Notes: generated by a model not told the origin, from the sequence alone. Shown: positions 35,075 to 43,349, counted from the stretch's first letter. The stretch is DNA of 64,000 bases from Mycobacterium colombiense (GCF_001672755.1 NZ_LZKI01000189.1:81625-145624), one strand, 5' to 3'. Translations and numbers: made by a program.

Positions 35075-35112
35075 ATTTCGAGATCGAAATTGTGCTGAGC
35101 ACCTGCTTAGCA
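35075..35112. promoter_or_regulatory. Two inverted repeats between P450 and TetR genes
   Basis: ATTTCGA-GA-TCGAAAT (35075-35090) is a perfect 7-2-7 palindrome, followed directly by TGCTGAGCA-CC-TGCTTAGCA (35093-35112), two copies of the self-complementary TGCTNAGCA. Located in the 196-bp divergent region, they are candidate operators for the adjacent TetR protein or for a second regulator. Confidence 0.55.
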
Positions 35113-35204
35113 TGGCGGTAATGTCAGGGTCAAGGTCGAGGGCGCCGCGCCACGATACGATCCGTGTGGTCGGCACGGGATGGCACACAGTACGGAGCAG
35201 GGAC

Positions 35205-35924
35205 ATGACATCGGCCCGCAGAATCGGGGCGCCGGACGCGAAAAATCGCGTCTTGTTGCTCGATGCCGCCGAACAGCTGATGCTCGAAGAGGGCTATGCC
35301 GCGGTGACGTCGCGGCGGCTGGCGAACAAGGCCGGGCTGAAGCCTCAACTGGTGCACTACTACTTCCGCACCATGGAGGAGCTGTTCCTGGAAGTCTTTC
35401 GACGCCGGGCCGAAGAGGCGCTCGAGGCGCACGCGCGAATGCTGCAGTTGCCGCAGCCGCTGTGGGCGCTGTGGCGCTTCGGCACCGATCCCGCGTTCAC
35501 GCGGATTTCCATGGAATTCATGGCACTGGCCAATCACCGTAAGGACATGCGGGCCGAAATCGCTTACTACGCAGAGCGTTTTCGTGAAGAGCAGCGCCAA
35601 GCGGTGGCGACGGCGCTGGAGCGCTACGGCTCCAGGATTCAAGACGAGGGCCAGGACATCGAGATCGCTCCGGTGGTGTGGACGGTGCTGATGAGCAGCC
35701 TGTCGCGCTTCCTGGTGCTCGAGCAGGCGATCGGTATGTCCGCCGGCCATGCCGAGACGGTGGAGCTGGTGGAGAACTACTTGCGCCGCCTGGAAGGCGA
35801 ACCGCAGCCGATCGAGGGCGTGCCGGAGACCTGGCTGGTTCACCAGTTCCGCAGCGAGCAGAGCACACCTTTGGGGCCGTCCTTGGATACGACGACGGCG
35901 CCGTCTACCGCCAGATCGCAGTGA
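35205..35924 (+). CDS. TetR family transcriptional regulator
   Basis: 239 aa from ATG 35205 (GGAGCAGGGA upstream). HTH at about 18-62 (LLDAAEQLMLEEGYAAVTSR, KAGLKPQLVHYYFRTMEEL). Helical C-terminal ligand domain. The last 28 codons overlap the convergent secreted-protein gene, which is unusual, and look like an unstructured tail (Ser/Thr/Pro). Divergent from the P450 at 33713, the most likely target. Confidence 0.9.
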   Translation: MTSARRIGAPDAKNRVLLLDAAEQLMLEEGYAAVTSRRLANKAGLKPQLVHYYFRTMEELFLEVFRRRAEEALEAHARMLQLPQPLWALWRFGTDPAFTRISMEFMALANHRKDMRAEIAYYAERFREEQRQAVATALERYGSRIQDEGQDIEIAPVVWTVLMSSLSRFLVLEQAIGMSAGHAETVELVENYLRRLEGEPQPIEGVPETWLVHQFRSEQSTPLGPSLDTTTAPSTARSQ

Positions 35925-36277
35925 AGCCCCGGCGTGCCGGGCTCGGTGCCCGTGCTCGCCACGACCATCGCGTAATGCTCGGGATCCGTCATGTCCAGAT
36001 CGAAGCCCCACGGCTTGCCCGGGGCAAGGTCGATGTCGACGTGCGGTGTGAACGAGTAGGGGTTGTGGCTGTAGTCGGAAAATTTTGCCGGCTGATGGTC
36101 CAGGTAATAGATGCTGGTGTAGATCGGATTCTGCGCGGTGACGGTGTATCTGACGTGATGCATGACCGGATCGTCGGCGTGTGCCCGTCCGCTTCCCACC
36201 AGCAGACCCGCTGCTGCCAAGAGAGAAGCCAACGACACGATTGAGCTGACGCCCATCACTGTCTTCATCGTGGTCAT
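35840..36277 (-). CDS. Secreted MmpS-like small protein
   Basis: 145 aa. Signal peptide of about 32 residues (cleavage after AHA), then a beta-rich domain with HHVRYTVTAQNPIY, IYYLD, GKPWGFDLDM and a C-terminal LHCDLAVDG ... VLCSLRNW that resembles the exported domain of MmpS proteins; here with a cleavable signal rather than a membrane anchor. Starts in an ATGA overlap with the enoyl-CoA hydratase stop, preceded by GGAGGAG. Its 3' end overlaps the convergent TetR gene by 85 bp, inside conserved codons. Confidence 0.82.
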   Translation of the reverse strand: MTTMKTVMGVSSIVSLASLLAAAGLLVGSGRAHADDPVMHHVRYTVTAQNPIYTSIYYLDHQPAKFSDYSHNPYSFTPHVDIDLAPGKPWGFDLDMTDPEHYAMVVASTGTEPGTPGLHCDLAVDGAVVVSKDGPKGVLCSLRNW

Positions 36278-37029
36278 GACGCTCCTCCGGCTGCCGGGCG
36301 CGGTTTGGCGTTGCGGTTCATCACCCGTTCTGCGGCCTGCCAGTGCGGGTCGGCAACCCATAACCGTGCGAAGGATGCTATCGCCTCCTCCGGGGAAACT
36401 CCGCGGATTACCCGCTTTATCTCGGTCGCCGGCCGGCGTGCCAGCGAGCGTGCGACGGCTCGCCACCCCTGGTCGGGCGAGTCGAACACGCCGCGGGGCA
36501 CGACCTGATCCACCAAGCCGATGCGTTCGGCGTCGACCGCGGTCAGGGCGGTTCCCGAGCCGGCCAACAGCAGCGCCCTGCTCTTGCCGACCAGCGCGGC
36601 GAGCCGCTCGGCCCCGCCCCAGGCCGGCATGATCTCGAGCTGCACCTGGTTGAAGGCGATCTTGATGTCGTCGGCGGCCACTCGGATGTCGGCGGCGACG
36701 GCGACCTCGGCCCCACCGCCGAACGCGTGGCCGTTGAGCGCGGCGATGACGGGAGCGGGGAAATCCGCCAGCTGATCACAGATGGACCGCATCCGCCGGG
36801 CCATGGCCGCGGCGTCCTCCTCGGTCCGCAGCGCGCTCAATTCCTTGAGGTCGCCGCCGGAGACGAACGCCTTGTCCCCGGCACCCTTGATCACCAGCGC
36901 CTGCGCGCCGGCCGCAGCATCAAGCGCCTTCTCCAGCTGGTCCATGGTGTCCAGACCGATGGCGTTGCGCGCGTGTGGGCGGTCGATGGTGACCACCGCC
37001 AACCCGTCGTCGATCTCCAGGTCCACCAT
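36274..37029 (-). CDS. Enoyl-CoA hydratase/isomerase family protein
   Basis: 251 aa crotonase-fold enzyme. RPHARNAIGLDTM near 19-31, oxyanion-hole segments KAFVSGGDLKEL and NGHAFGGGAEVAVAAD, and EIMPAWGGAERLA are recognisable. ATG 37029 follows GGGGAG at a long distance, so the start is probable, not certain. It is co-transcribed with the MmpS-like secreted protein. Hydrates or isomerises a 2-enoyl-CoA in beta-oxidation. Confidence 0.9.
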   Translation of the reverse strand: MVDLEIDDGLAVVTIDRPHARNAIGLDTMDQLEKALDAAAGAQALVIKGAGDKAFVSGGDLKELSALRTEEDAAAMARRMRSICDQLADFPAPVIAALNGHAFGGGAEVAVAADIRVAADDIKIAFNQVQLEIMPAWGGAERLAALVGKSRALLLAGSGTALTAVDAERIGLVDQVVPRGVFDSPDQGWRAVARSLARRPATEIKRVIRGVSPEEAIASFARLWVADPHWQAAERVMNRNAKPRPAAGGAS

Positions 37030-37066
37030 GTGAGTAATCGCTCCCCGACTGAAACCCGATATTGGC

Positions 37067-37094
37067 ATTCTCTTTTCGCGAGAATAACATCATC
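37067..37094. promoter_or_regulatory. ATTCTC/GAGAAT half-sites in divergent promoter region
   Basis: ATTCTC (37067-37072) and GAGAAT (37080-37085) occur as everted hexamers 7 nt apart, and GAGAAT-AAC-ATCATC (37080-37094) is a degraded copy of the island motif. They lie between the enoyl-CoA hydratase and the LpqH-like gene. Weaker than the sites at 8018 and 37610. Confidence 0.3.
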
Positions 37095-37139
37095 GCTGCA
37101 GGCTAAAGAACTTTCGTCAGCGAGGATGGAGGTGACTTG

Positions 37140-37559
37140 ATGCGGAACCGAATCGTGGCCGCCGCCGCAGTCCTGACCGTTGCTTTGGTTGGCGCGTGCA
37201 CGTCGCGGCCACCAAACCAACTCGCCAGCACGGCGTCCGTCACCGTGAACGGTAACGACCGGAACTTCCACATCGTGAAGTGCAGCCAGCGGGAGTGGAG
37301 TCGGACGATCGACATCGGCGGCAATTTCGCCGGTGCCAAACTCATCATCGACGAGAGCGCGCAACCGGCGACGGTCGAGTCTGTGCACATCCAAAACCTG
37401 GGTGGCTTCAGCGGCATGTACTCGCGGGGCGATGGCGGCAGCGCGGACATGAGCATGACGGGCGACAAATTCACCGTCTCCGGCACCGCCAACGGTTACA
37501 GAACCGACAAACCCGGTGAACCGGCCGACGCCACCTTCAAGATCTTCGTGTCTTGCTGA
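37140..37559 (+). CDS. LpqH (19-kDa antigen)-like lipoprotein
   Basis: 139 aa. Type II signal peptide with lipobox VGAC, Cys20 the predicted lipid-modified residue. The mature part has the pattern of the mycobacterial 19-kDa lipoprotein family (ASVTVNGNDRNFHIVKCSQ, SGTANGYRTDKPGE, final FVSC with paired Cys). ATG 37140 is preceded by GGAGGTGACTT, so it is preferred to the TTG one codon earlier. Surface-exposed envelope lipoprotein. Confidence 0.88.
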   Translation: MRNRIVAAAAVLTVALVGACTSRPPNQLASTASVTVNGNDRNFHIVKCSQREWSRTIDIGGNFAGAKLIIDESAQPATVESVHIQNLGGFSGMYSRGDGGSADMSMTGDKFTVSGTANGYRTDKPGEPADATFKIFVSC

Positions 37560-37609
37560 CCACGTCGAACCGGGGTTCGGCAGGGCCACGTTGCGATTAG
37601 GCGCCTGTA

Positions 37610-37624
37610 GAGAATAGTATTCTC
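37610..37624. promoter_or_regulatory. GAGAAT-N3-ATTCTC perfect inverted repeat upstream of amidohydrolase
   Basis: GAGAAT-AGT-ATTCTC, a perfect palindrome 22 nt before the amidohydrolase ATG. It contains TAGTAT (37615-37620), which with TTGCGA (37591-37596) at 18-bp spacing could be the promoter itself, so a bound repressor would cover the -10 box. Confidence 0.65.
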
Positions 37625-37646
37625 ACAAATCAAGAAGGAGGATTCC

Positions 37647-38837
37647 ATGGGCCAGTTGTCGCACAAGGTGGACGTTCCGTTTCCGATCTTTGACGCGGAC
37701 AACCATCTCTACGAGCCGCCGGAGGCGCTGACCAAGTTCCTGCCCAAGGAGTACAAGGACTACGTCCAGTACGTGCAGATCAACGGTCGCACCAAGATCG
37801 CCATCCGCGGCCAGATCAGCAACTACATTCCCAACCCGACCTTCGAGGTCGTCGCCCGGCCGGGCGCCTGGGAGGAGTACTTCAAGTACGGCAACCCGGA
37901 CGGCAAGAGCAAGCGCGAGCTGTTCGGTGAGCCGATGCGCGCGATCCCGGCGTTCTTCGAGCCCGGGCCGCGCTTGGAGACGATGAACGAGCTGGGCCTG
38001 GACAAGACGCTGATGTTCCCGACCTTGGCCAGTCTCCTGGAGGAACGTCTGCGTGATGACCCGGTCGCCATCCATGTTCTGGTCCACGCGCTGAACGAGT
38101 GGCTGGACGAGGTCTGGGGCTTCAACTACCAGAATCGCATCTTCACCACACCGGTCATCACCCTTCCGATCGTCGAGAAGGCGATCGAGGAGCTGGAGTG
38201 GGCGGTCAAGCGTGGCGCCCGCGCCATCCTGGTCCGGCCGGCGCCGGTCCCCGGCTTCCGCGGCCCGCGGTCGTTCGCGGTGCCCGAGTTCGACCCGTTC
38301 TGGGAGCGGGTTGTCGAGCACGACGTGCTGGTCGGCATGCACTCCAGCGACAGCGGCTACTCCCGGTACACCTCGGAGTGGGACGGCGCCGACCAGGAGA
38401 TGCTGCCGTTCCAGACCAACGCGATGGGCATCCTCAACGAATGGCGGCCGATCCAGGACTCGGTGGGGTCGTGGGTCATTCACGGCGCGCTGTATCGCCA
38501 CCCGAAGCTGAAGGTTGCGATCGTCGAGGCCGGCTCGAAGTGGATGACCCCGCTGCTGGACGGCCTCGCCGAGGTCTTCCGCAAGGCCCCGGAGGCGTTC
38601 CCCAGCGACCCGGTCGAGATGGTCAAGAATCGGATTCACGTCAGCCCCTTCTTCGAGGACGGCATCGACGATCTGGTCAACCTCGTCGGTGTGGATCAGG
38701 TGCTGTACGGCTCCGACTGGCCGCACCCGGAGGGACTGGCAGAGCCGACCTACTACATCGAGGCGCTGTCGCACCTGTCCGCTGAGGACCAGGCAAAGAT
38801 TATGGGCGGCAACCTCGGTCGACTCGTCACGGTGTGA
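37647..38837 (+). CDS. Amidohydrolase family 2 protein
   Basis: 396 aa, PF04909 type with intact motifs: DADNH at 16-20 and GSDWPH near the C-terminus (about 360). Excellent ribosome site AAGGAGGATTCC before ATG 37647 and an operator-like palindrome at 37610-37624 before it. 24 bp separate it from the CoA ligase gene, so they form an operon with the 208-aa protein. Probable hydrolase or decarboxylase of a cyclic or acid intermediate; it could act with the ligase on successive steps. Confidence 0.92.
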   Translation: MGQLSHKVDVPFPIFDADNHLYEPPEALTKFLPKEYKDYVQYVQINGRTKIAIRGQISNYIPNPTFEVVARPGAWEEYFKYGNPDGKSKRELFGEPMRAIPAFFEPGPRLETMNELGLDKTLMFPTLASLLEERLRDDPVAIHVLVHALNEWLDEVWGFNYQNRIFTTPVITLPIVEKAIEELEWAVKRGARAILVRPAPVPGFRGPRSFAVPEFDPFWERVVEHDVLVGMHSSDSGYSRYTSEWDGADQEMLPFQTNAMGILNEWRPIQDSVGSWVIHGALYRHPKLKVAIVEAGSKWMTPLLDGLAEVFRKAPEAFPSDPVEMVKNRIHVSPFFEDGIDDLVNLVGVDQVLYGSDWPHPEGLAEPTYYIEALSHLSAEDQAKIMGGNLGRLVTV

Positions 38838-38861
38838 CGAGCTAGCCAACGGGCGGCGACG

Positions 38862-40328
38862 ATGCAGAGCGCAGAGCGCGATGAGGAGGAGCCGGCCAAT
38901 CGGTCATGGCAGACCATCCCCGAGATGGTCTTGAGCGCGGCGGACCGTTTCTGCGATGCGGAAGCAATCGTCGACGGTCCGCTGCGCTTGACTTTCAGGC
39001 AGGCAGTCGAGCGGATCCGTTGCGCCGCAGGCGCCTTCGCCGACCTCGGCGTCGACAAGGGCGACCGGGTCGCGATCTGGGCGCCCAATTCGGCCGAGTG
39101 GATCATTGCGGCGTTCGGGTTGCTCACCGCGGGTGGTGTGCTCGTGCCGGTCAACACCCGGTTCAAGACCGAAGAAGCCGGCGACATCATCGTGCGCAGC
39201 AAGGTGAAGGCCGTCCTGGTCCAGAAGGGTTTTCTGGACCAGGATTACACCGCGCCCGCCGGCGTGCCGGTCATCGATCTGAAGTCCGACTTCCTGTCCA
39301 GCGGTTCACCATTCGAGCGACCGGTCAGTGGCACCGATACTTCGGACATCATCTTCACGTCGGGCACGACCGGGCGCCCCAAGGGGGCGATGCTGAGTCA
39401 CGGTCAAACGCTGCGCATGTACGAGGAGTGGGCGACGCTCGCGGACCTGCGCGAGGGTGACCGCTACTTGCAGATCAACCCATACTTCCACACCTTCGGG
39501 CTGAAGGCGGGTCTTGTCACGTCTTTCCTGCGCGGCGCCACGATGCTGCCCGTCGCGGTGTTCGACGTCGACACGGTGGTGGATCTCATTGCGCGCGAAC
39601 GCATCACGATGCTTCCCGGACCGCCGACGCTGTATCATTCACTGCTGACCGTGCAGGACAAGTCCGGGCTGTCGTCACTGCGCGCGGGGGTGACCGGCGC
39701 CGCCGACATCCCCGTCGAGCTGGTCCGTCGCATCCACGACGAACTGCCGTTCCAGACGCTGATGACGGGTTACGGGCTCACCGAGGCCGGCAACGTCACC
39801 CTCTCACTGCCCGGCGATTCCTTCGAGGACGTCGCCACCACCGCGGGCGTGCCGTGCGGCGGGGTGGACGTGCGCATCGCCGACGACGGCGAGGTGCTGG
39901 TCCGCGGCTACGGGGTCATGAAGGGCTACCTCGACGAACCGGAGGCCACCGCCCAGGCGATCGACGACGACGGCTGGCTGCACACCGGAGATCTGGGCGC
40001 CTTCACCGAGACCGGGCGGCTGCGCATCGTCGGCCGGAAGAAGGACATGTTCATCGTCGGCGGATTCAACGCCTACCCGGCCGAGATCGAGGGCTTCCTG
40101 CTCAACCACCCGGCCGTCGCGCAGGCGGCCGTCATCGGCGTGCCCGACGAACGGATGGGCCAGGTCGGCAAAGCGTTCGTGGTGCGCAAAGGCGACGTCA
40201 GCGCCGACGAATTGATCGGCTGGTGTCGCGAGCGGATGGCCGGTTTCAAGGTGCCGCGCACGGTAGAGTTCCTCAATTCACTCCCACTCAACGCGACGGG
40301 GAAAGTGATGAAGGACCAACTCCGATGA
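38862..40328 (+). CDS. Acyl-CoA synthetase, FadD3-like
   Basis: 488 aa, adenylate-forming enzyme. Phosphate-binding loop FTSGTTGRPKGAM, TGYGLTEAG, GWLHTGDLG and the C-terminal NATGKVMK lysine region are all present. Overall it resembles FadD3 of M. tuberculosis (ligase for the sterol-ring remnant HIP) by memory of motifs such as INPYFHTFGLKAG, but orthology is not claimed. Makes the CoA ester of a carboxylic acid at the cost of ATP. ATGA overlap with the next gene. Confidence 0.92.
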   Translation: MQSAERDEEEPANRSWQTIPEMVLSAADRFCDAEAIVDGPLRLTFRQAVERIRCAAGAFADLGVDKGDRVAIWAPNSAEWIIAAFGLLTAGGVLVPVNTRFKTEEAGDIIVRSKVKAVLVQKGFLDQDYTAPAGVPVIDLKSDFLSSGSPFERPVSGTDTSDIIFTSGTTGRPKGAMLSHGQTLRMYEEWATLADLREGDRYLQINPYFHTFGLKAGLVTSFLRGATMLPVAVFDVDTVVDLIARERITMLPGPPTLYHSLLTVQDKSGLSSLRAGVTGAADIPVELVRRIHDELPFQTLMTGYGLTEAGNVTLSLPGDSFEDVATTAGVPCGGVDVRIADDGEVLVRGYGVMKGYLDEPEATAQAIDDDGWLHTGDLGAFTETGRLRIVGRKKDMFIVGGFNAYPAEIEGFLLNHPAVAQAAVIGVPDERMGQVGKAFVVRKGDVSADELIGWCRERMAGFKVPRTVEFLNSLPLNATGKVMKDQLR

Positions 40329-40951
40329 ACAACGGCGATATCCACTCGATGGTGATCGCCTCGGACTACCGCGTCCCCGATCCCACCCGGGTATGGCCGC
40401 TGCTGGAACGCAACAAGGCCGCCCTGGCAGATATCGGCGCGCATCACGTGCTGGTCTACACCTCCACCCACGACCACGGTCGGGTACTGGTGATGATCGG
40501 CGTTCACAGCCGTGAGCCGATCGTGGAGCTGCTGCGCTCTCGCGTCTTCTTCGATTGGTTCGACGAAGCCGGCGTCGAAGACATCCCGGCGGTGTTCGCC
40601 GGCGAGATCGTCGACAGGTTCATCGCGCAGCCACCGAACACCCCGGCGGCGCCGGGCGTCGTGGTCGCCGCCATCGCGTCCGTCAACGACGTCTCCCTGC
40701 TGACCTCCGAAGTCGGCACCGCGATCGACAGGTTCACCACTGCCGGCATCCGAAAGACGTGGGTATTCCAGGCTTTCGACGACGACCATGAAGTGCTGAT
40801 CCTGCAGGAGTTTCCCGACGAAGACACCGCCCGGGAGTGGATCGACCACCCCGATGCCGCGGCGCAGTGGATGTCCGGAGCGGGCATCGGTGCCTACCCG
40901 CCGCTGTTCGTCGGCCGATTCTTCGACATGATGCGCATCGAGGCGGACTGA
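40325..40951 (+). CDS. Hypothetical protein with duplicated ferredoxin-like/ABM-type domain
   Basis: 208 aa, soluble. Two halves look alike: the first (about 8-100) and the second (about 108-205) each run VVAAI/VIASD, a helix with WPLLERNK or VGTAIDRF, a strand VLVYTST or TWVFQAF, then EPIVELLRS.FFDWF or EDTAREWIDHPDAAAQW and FAGEIVDRF or FVGRFFDMM. This suggests a tandem dimeric alpha-beta-barrel. It is translationally coupled to the CoA ligase and in the amidohydrolase operon. Role unknown, perhaps binding or isomerising a pathway intermediate. Confidence 0.8.
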   Translation: MNNGDIHSMVIASDYRVPDPTRVWPLLERNKAALADIGAHHVLVYTSTHDHGRVLVMIGVHSREPIVELLRSRVFFDWFDEAGVEDIPAVFAGEIVDRFIAQPPNTPAAPGVVVAAIASVNDVSLLTSEVGTAIDRFTTAGIRKTWVFQAFDDDHEVLILQEFPDEDTAREWIDHPDAAAQWMSGAGIGAYPPLFVGRFFDMMRIEAD

Positions 40952-40961
40952 GGATTCGCCG

Positions 40962-41147
40962 TTGTTCGTGTGCCTGTGCAATGGAGTCACCAGCCAAACC
41001 GTGACCGAGGTCGTGTCGTGCGGGGCATCGACCACCAAGGAAGTCGCCCAGGCCTGCGGTGCGGGCGCCGATTGCGGTCGCTGCCGGCGCACGGTGCAGG
41101 CCATCCTGCGCTCATCCGGTGCGGATCGGACGCCGAACTCGCGCTAG
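40962..41147 (+). CDS. Bacterioferritin-associated ferredoxin (Bfd)-like [2Fe-2S] protein
   Basis: 61 aa. Cys4 and Cys6 (VCLCN) and Cys38 and Cys41 (ADCGRC) form the BFD-like [2Fe-2S] site; Cys20 and Cys32 are extra. The TTG at 40962 gives the usual xVCLCN start, with GAGG upstream. There is no bacterioferritin gene beside it; it follows the CoA-ligase operon by 10 bp and converges with kdc. It could release iron from a bacterioferritin encoded elsewhere or be a redox donor in the operon. Confidence 0.82.
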   Translation: MFVCLCNGVTSQTVTEVVSCGASTTKEVAQACGAGADCGRCRRTVQAILRSSGADRTPNSR

Positions 41148-41151
41148 TGCG

Positions 41152-42837
41152 TCAGCGTCGCGGACTTCCGTCCGGTGACGTCGGTTGGACGAGTTCGACC
41201 AGCAGGTTGGGGATTTCGAGCCGCGGCAACACCACCTCGACGAACACCATGCGGTCCTGGTTCTCCGCGGCGGCGGTCAGGGCGTCGTCGAGCTCGCCGT
41301 AGGTCTGCACCCGGAACGCCAGGTGATCGGTGACGCCCAGCGCGCGGGGCACGTCCGTCCACTTCCAATCGACGATGTCGTTGTACGGCGCGGTTTCGCC
41401 GTGGATCGCGCGTTCGATGGTGTAGCCGTCGTTGTTCACCACCACGATGACGGGCGACAGGCCCTCGCGTGAGAACGCGCCCAGCTCTTGGACGGTCAGC
41501 TGCGCGGCGCCGTCCCCGATGATCAACACTATTCTGCGGTCCGGATGTGCCACCGCCGCCCCGAGCGCGGCGGGCAACGTGTAACCGATTGAGCCCCATA
41601 GTGGTTGACCGATGAAGGTCACGCCCTGCGGCAGCCGGTGGTCGGCCATGCCGTAGTAGGAGGTGCCCTGGTCGGCGAGCACCACGTTGCCCGGTGTGAG
41701 GGCCACGCACAGGCGGTCCCACAACATCTTCTGGGTGAGCGGTTGGTCGCGCGGCGCGGGCGGTGGCAGTGGTTTGGCCGGCGGCGACACCACCGGCGGC
41801 GACGAGATCCCGCGCCGGACCAGAACAGTGGCCAGCGCCTCGAGCGCGGCGCCCATCTCCAACGGCGCGAAGACTTCTCCGGCCACGCTGCTCTGGTACT
41901 GGCCGACGTCGATGGTGCGCGCCGGGTCGATGCGCTGGCTGAAGAAGCCGCTGACCATGTCGGTGAACACCACGCCGGCGGTGATCAACACGGGTGCCTC
42001 TTCGATCGCGGCACGCACCGCCGGTGCGCTGGCGGACCCGGCGTAGATGCCCAGGAAGTTCGGTGAGCTCTCGTCGAGCAGACTCTTTCCCCACATCAAC
42101 GTGGCGTGCGGCACCACGTCGGCGGCCAGCAGCGCCTCGAGTTCTTTGATCGCCTGCAGGCGGTGCACAAGTAGGTCGGCGAGCACGGTGATCTGGTGGT
42201 CGCCGATGAGTTCGCTTGCGGCCTCGACGAACATCGCCAGCGCGCGGGGACTGGTGCCGCCGGTGTAGCGGGGCAGCGGCGCCTCGGGCGGCTCGGTGGG
42301 GAAGCGGGCCACGTCGGTGGACAACAGGATGTAGCCGGGGCGCTTCTGCTCGCGCACCTCGGACAGCACCCGGTCGATCTCGCGGCGGGCCGTCGCGGGC
42401 ATGAGATTGGCTTGGGCGCAGGTGATTTCGCGGCTGACCCGGAAGAAGCGCTCGAAGTCGCCGTCGCCGAGGGAATGGTGCAACGCCCGGCGGGTGCCCT
42501 GGGCGTCTTTGGACGGGCCGCCTACGATGTGCACGACGGGCACCTGCTCGGCGTAGCTGCCCGCGACCGCGTTGGCCGCGGAAAGCTCGCCGACGCCGAA
42601 AGTCGTTACCAATGCCGACATTCCGCGCAGTCGCCCATACCCGTCGGCGGCGTAGCCGGCGTTCAGCTCGTTGGCGTTGCCGACCCAGCGGATGCGGGGG
42701 TGGGCGATTATGTGGTCGAGGAATTCCAGGTTGTAATCGCCGGGAACGCCGAAGATCTCCGAGACGCCGAGCTCGGCGAGACGGTCCAACAGGTAGTCAC
42801 CGACGGTGTATGCGGGATCGGTCGCGGCATCAGTCAC
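41152..42837 (-). CDS. kdc: Alpha-keto acid decarboxylase (ThDP-dependent)
   Basis: 561 aa, the length of mycobacterial Kdc (Rv0853c). ThDP motif GDGAAQLTVQE ... NN near 425-455, and the catalytic Glu in NELNAGYAADGYGR near 55. GTG 42837 is the start; TACCGT (42850-42845) lies 7 nt upstream, a leaderless pattern. Decarboxylates branched-chain and aromatic 2-keto acids. It is divergent from the SRPBCC gene at 42903, as in M. tuberculosis. Marks the left end of the conserved block. Confidence 0.95.
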   Translation of the reverse strand: MTDAATDPAYTVGDYLLDRLAELGVSEIFGVPGDYNLEFLDHIIAHPRIRWVGNANELNAGYAADGYGRLRGMSALVTTFGVGELSAANAVAGSYAEQVPVVHIVGGPSKDAQGTRRALHHSLGDGDFERFFRVSREITCAQANLMPATARREIDRVLSEVREQKRPGYILLSTDVARFPTEPPEAPLPRYTGGTSPRALAMFVEAASELIGDHQITVLADLLVHRLQAIKELEALLAADVVPHATLMWGKSLLDESSPNFLGIYAGSASAPAVRAAIEEAPVLITAGVVFTDMVSGFFSQRIDPARTIDVGQYQSSVAGEVFAPLEMGAALEALATVLVRRGISSPPVVSPPAKPLPPPAPRDQPLTQKMLWDRLCVALTPGNVVLADQGTSYYGMADHRLPQGVTFIGQPLWGSIGYTLPAALGAAVAHPDRRIVLIIGDGAAQLTVQELGAFSREGLSPVIVVVNNDGYTIERAIHGETAPYNDIVDWKWTDVPRALGVTDHLAFRVQTYGELDDALTAAAENQDRMVFVEVVLPRLEIPNLLVELVQPTSPDGSPRR

Positions 42838-42902
42838 AGGCACGACGGTACGCTCGGTCCAATCTGTTCCGGGTGAGACGCCGGGCCAGTATCGTGCGGG
42901 CC
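42838..42902. promoter_or_regulatory. Divergent leaderless promoters for kdc and the SRPBCC gene
   Basis: On the minus strand TACCGT (42850-42845) precedes the kdc GTG by 7 nt. On the plus strand TATCGT (42890-42895) precedes the ATG at 42903 by 7 nt. Both fit TANNNT and neither start has a Shine-Dalgarno sequence. Confidence 0.5.
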
Positions 42903-43346
42903 ATGGCACTCAAAGAATCCCGGGAGATCGTCATCGAAGCCAGTCCGGACGAGATTCTGGACGTCATCGCCGACTTCGAAGCGATGCCCGAATGGTCGGA
43001 GCCGCACCAGAGCGCGGAGATCCTCGACACCGGCGACGACGGGCGCCCCCGTCAAGTGAAGATGAAGGTCAGGGTCGCCGGGATCACCGACGAACAGGTG
43101 GTCGCCTACACGTGGGGCGACAACGTGGTGAGCTGGAAGCTGGTCAGCTCCTCGCAGCAGAAGGCGCAGGACGGGAAGTACACCCTGGTGCCGCAAGGCA
43201 ACGACACCCTGGTCAAGTTCGAGCTTCTCGCCGACCCCAACGTGCCGCTGCCCGGCTTCGTGCTCAAGCGCGCCGTGAAGGGGACGATCGATTCGGCGAC
43301 GAAGGCGCTGCGCGAGCGGGTGCTCCAGGTCAAGAAGGGCAAGTAG
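42903..43346 (+). CDS. SRPBCC (START/polyketide cyclase-like) protein, Rv0854 type
   Basis: 147 aa, single START-like domain: begins LKESREIVIEASPDEILDVIADFEAMPEW, with the FEAMPEW loop and C-terminal amphipathic helix (AVKGTIDSATKALRERVLQ). Such proteins bind hydrophobic ligands in a deep cavity. Located 3 bp upstream of far, so probably co-transcribed. Two relatives follow far. Ligand unknown. Confidence 0.92.
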   Translation: MALKESREIVIEASPDEILDVIADFEAMPEWSEPHQSAEILDTGDDGRPRQVKMKVRVAGITDEQVVAYTWGDNVVSWKLVSSSQQKAQDGKYTLVPQGNDTLVKFELLADPNVPLPGFVLKRAVKGTIDSATKALRERVLQVKKGK

Positions 43347-43349
43347 CCC

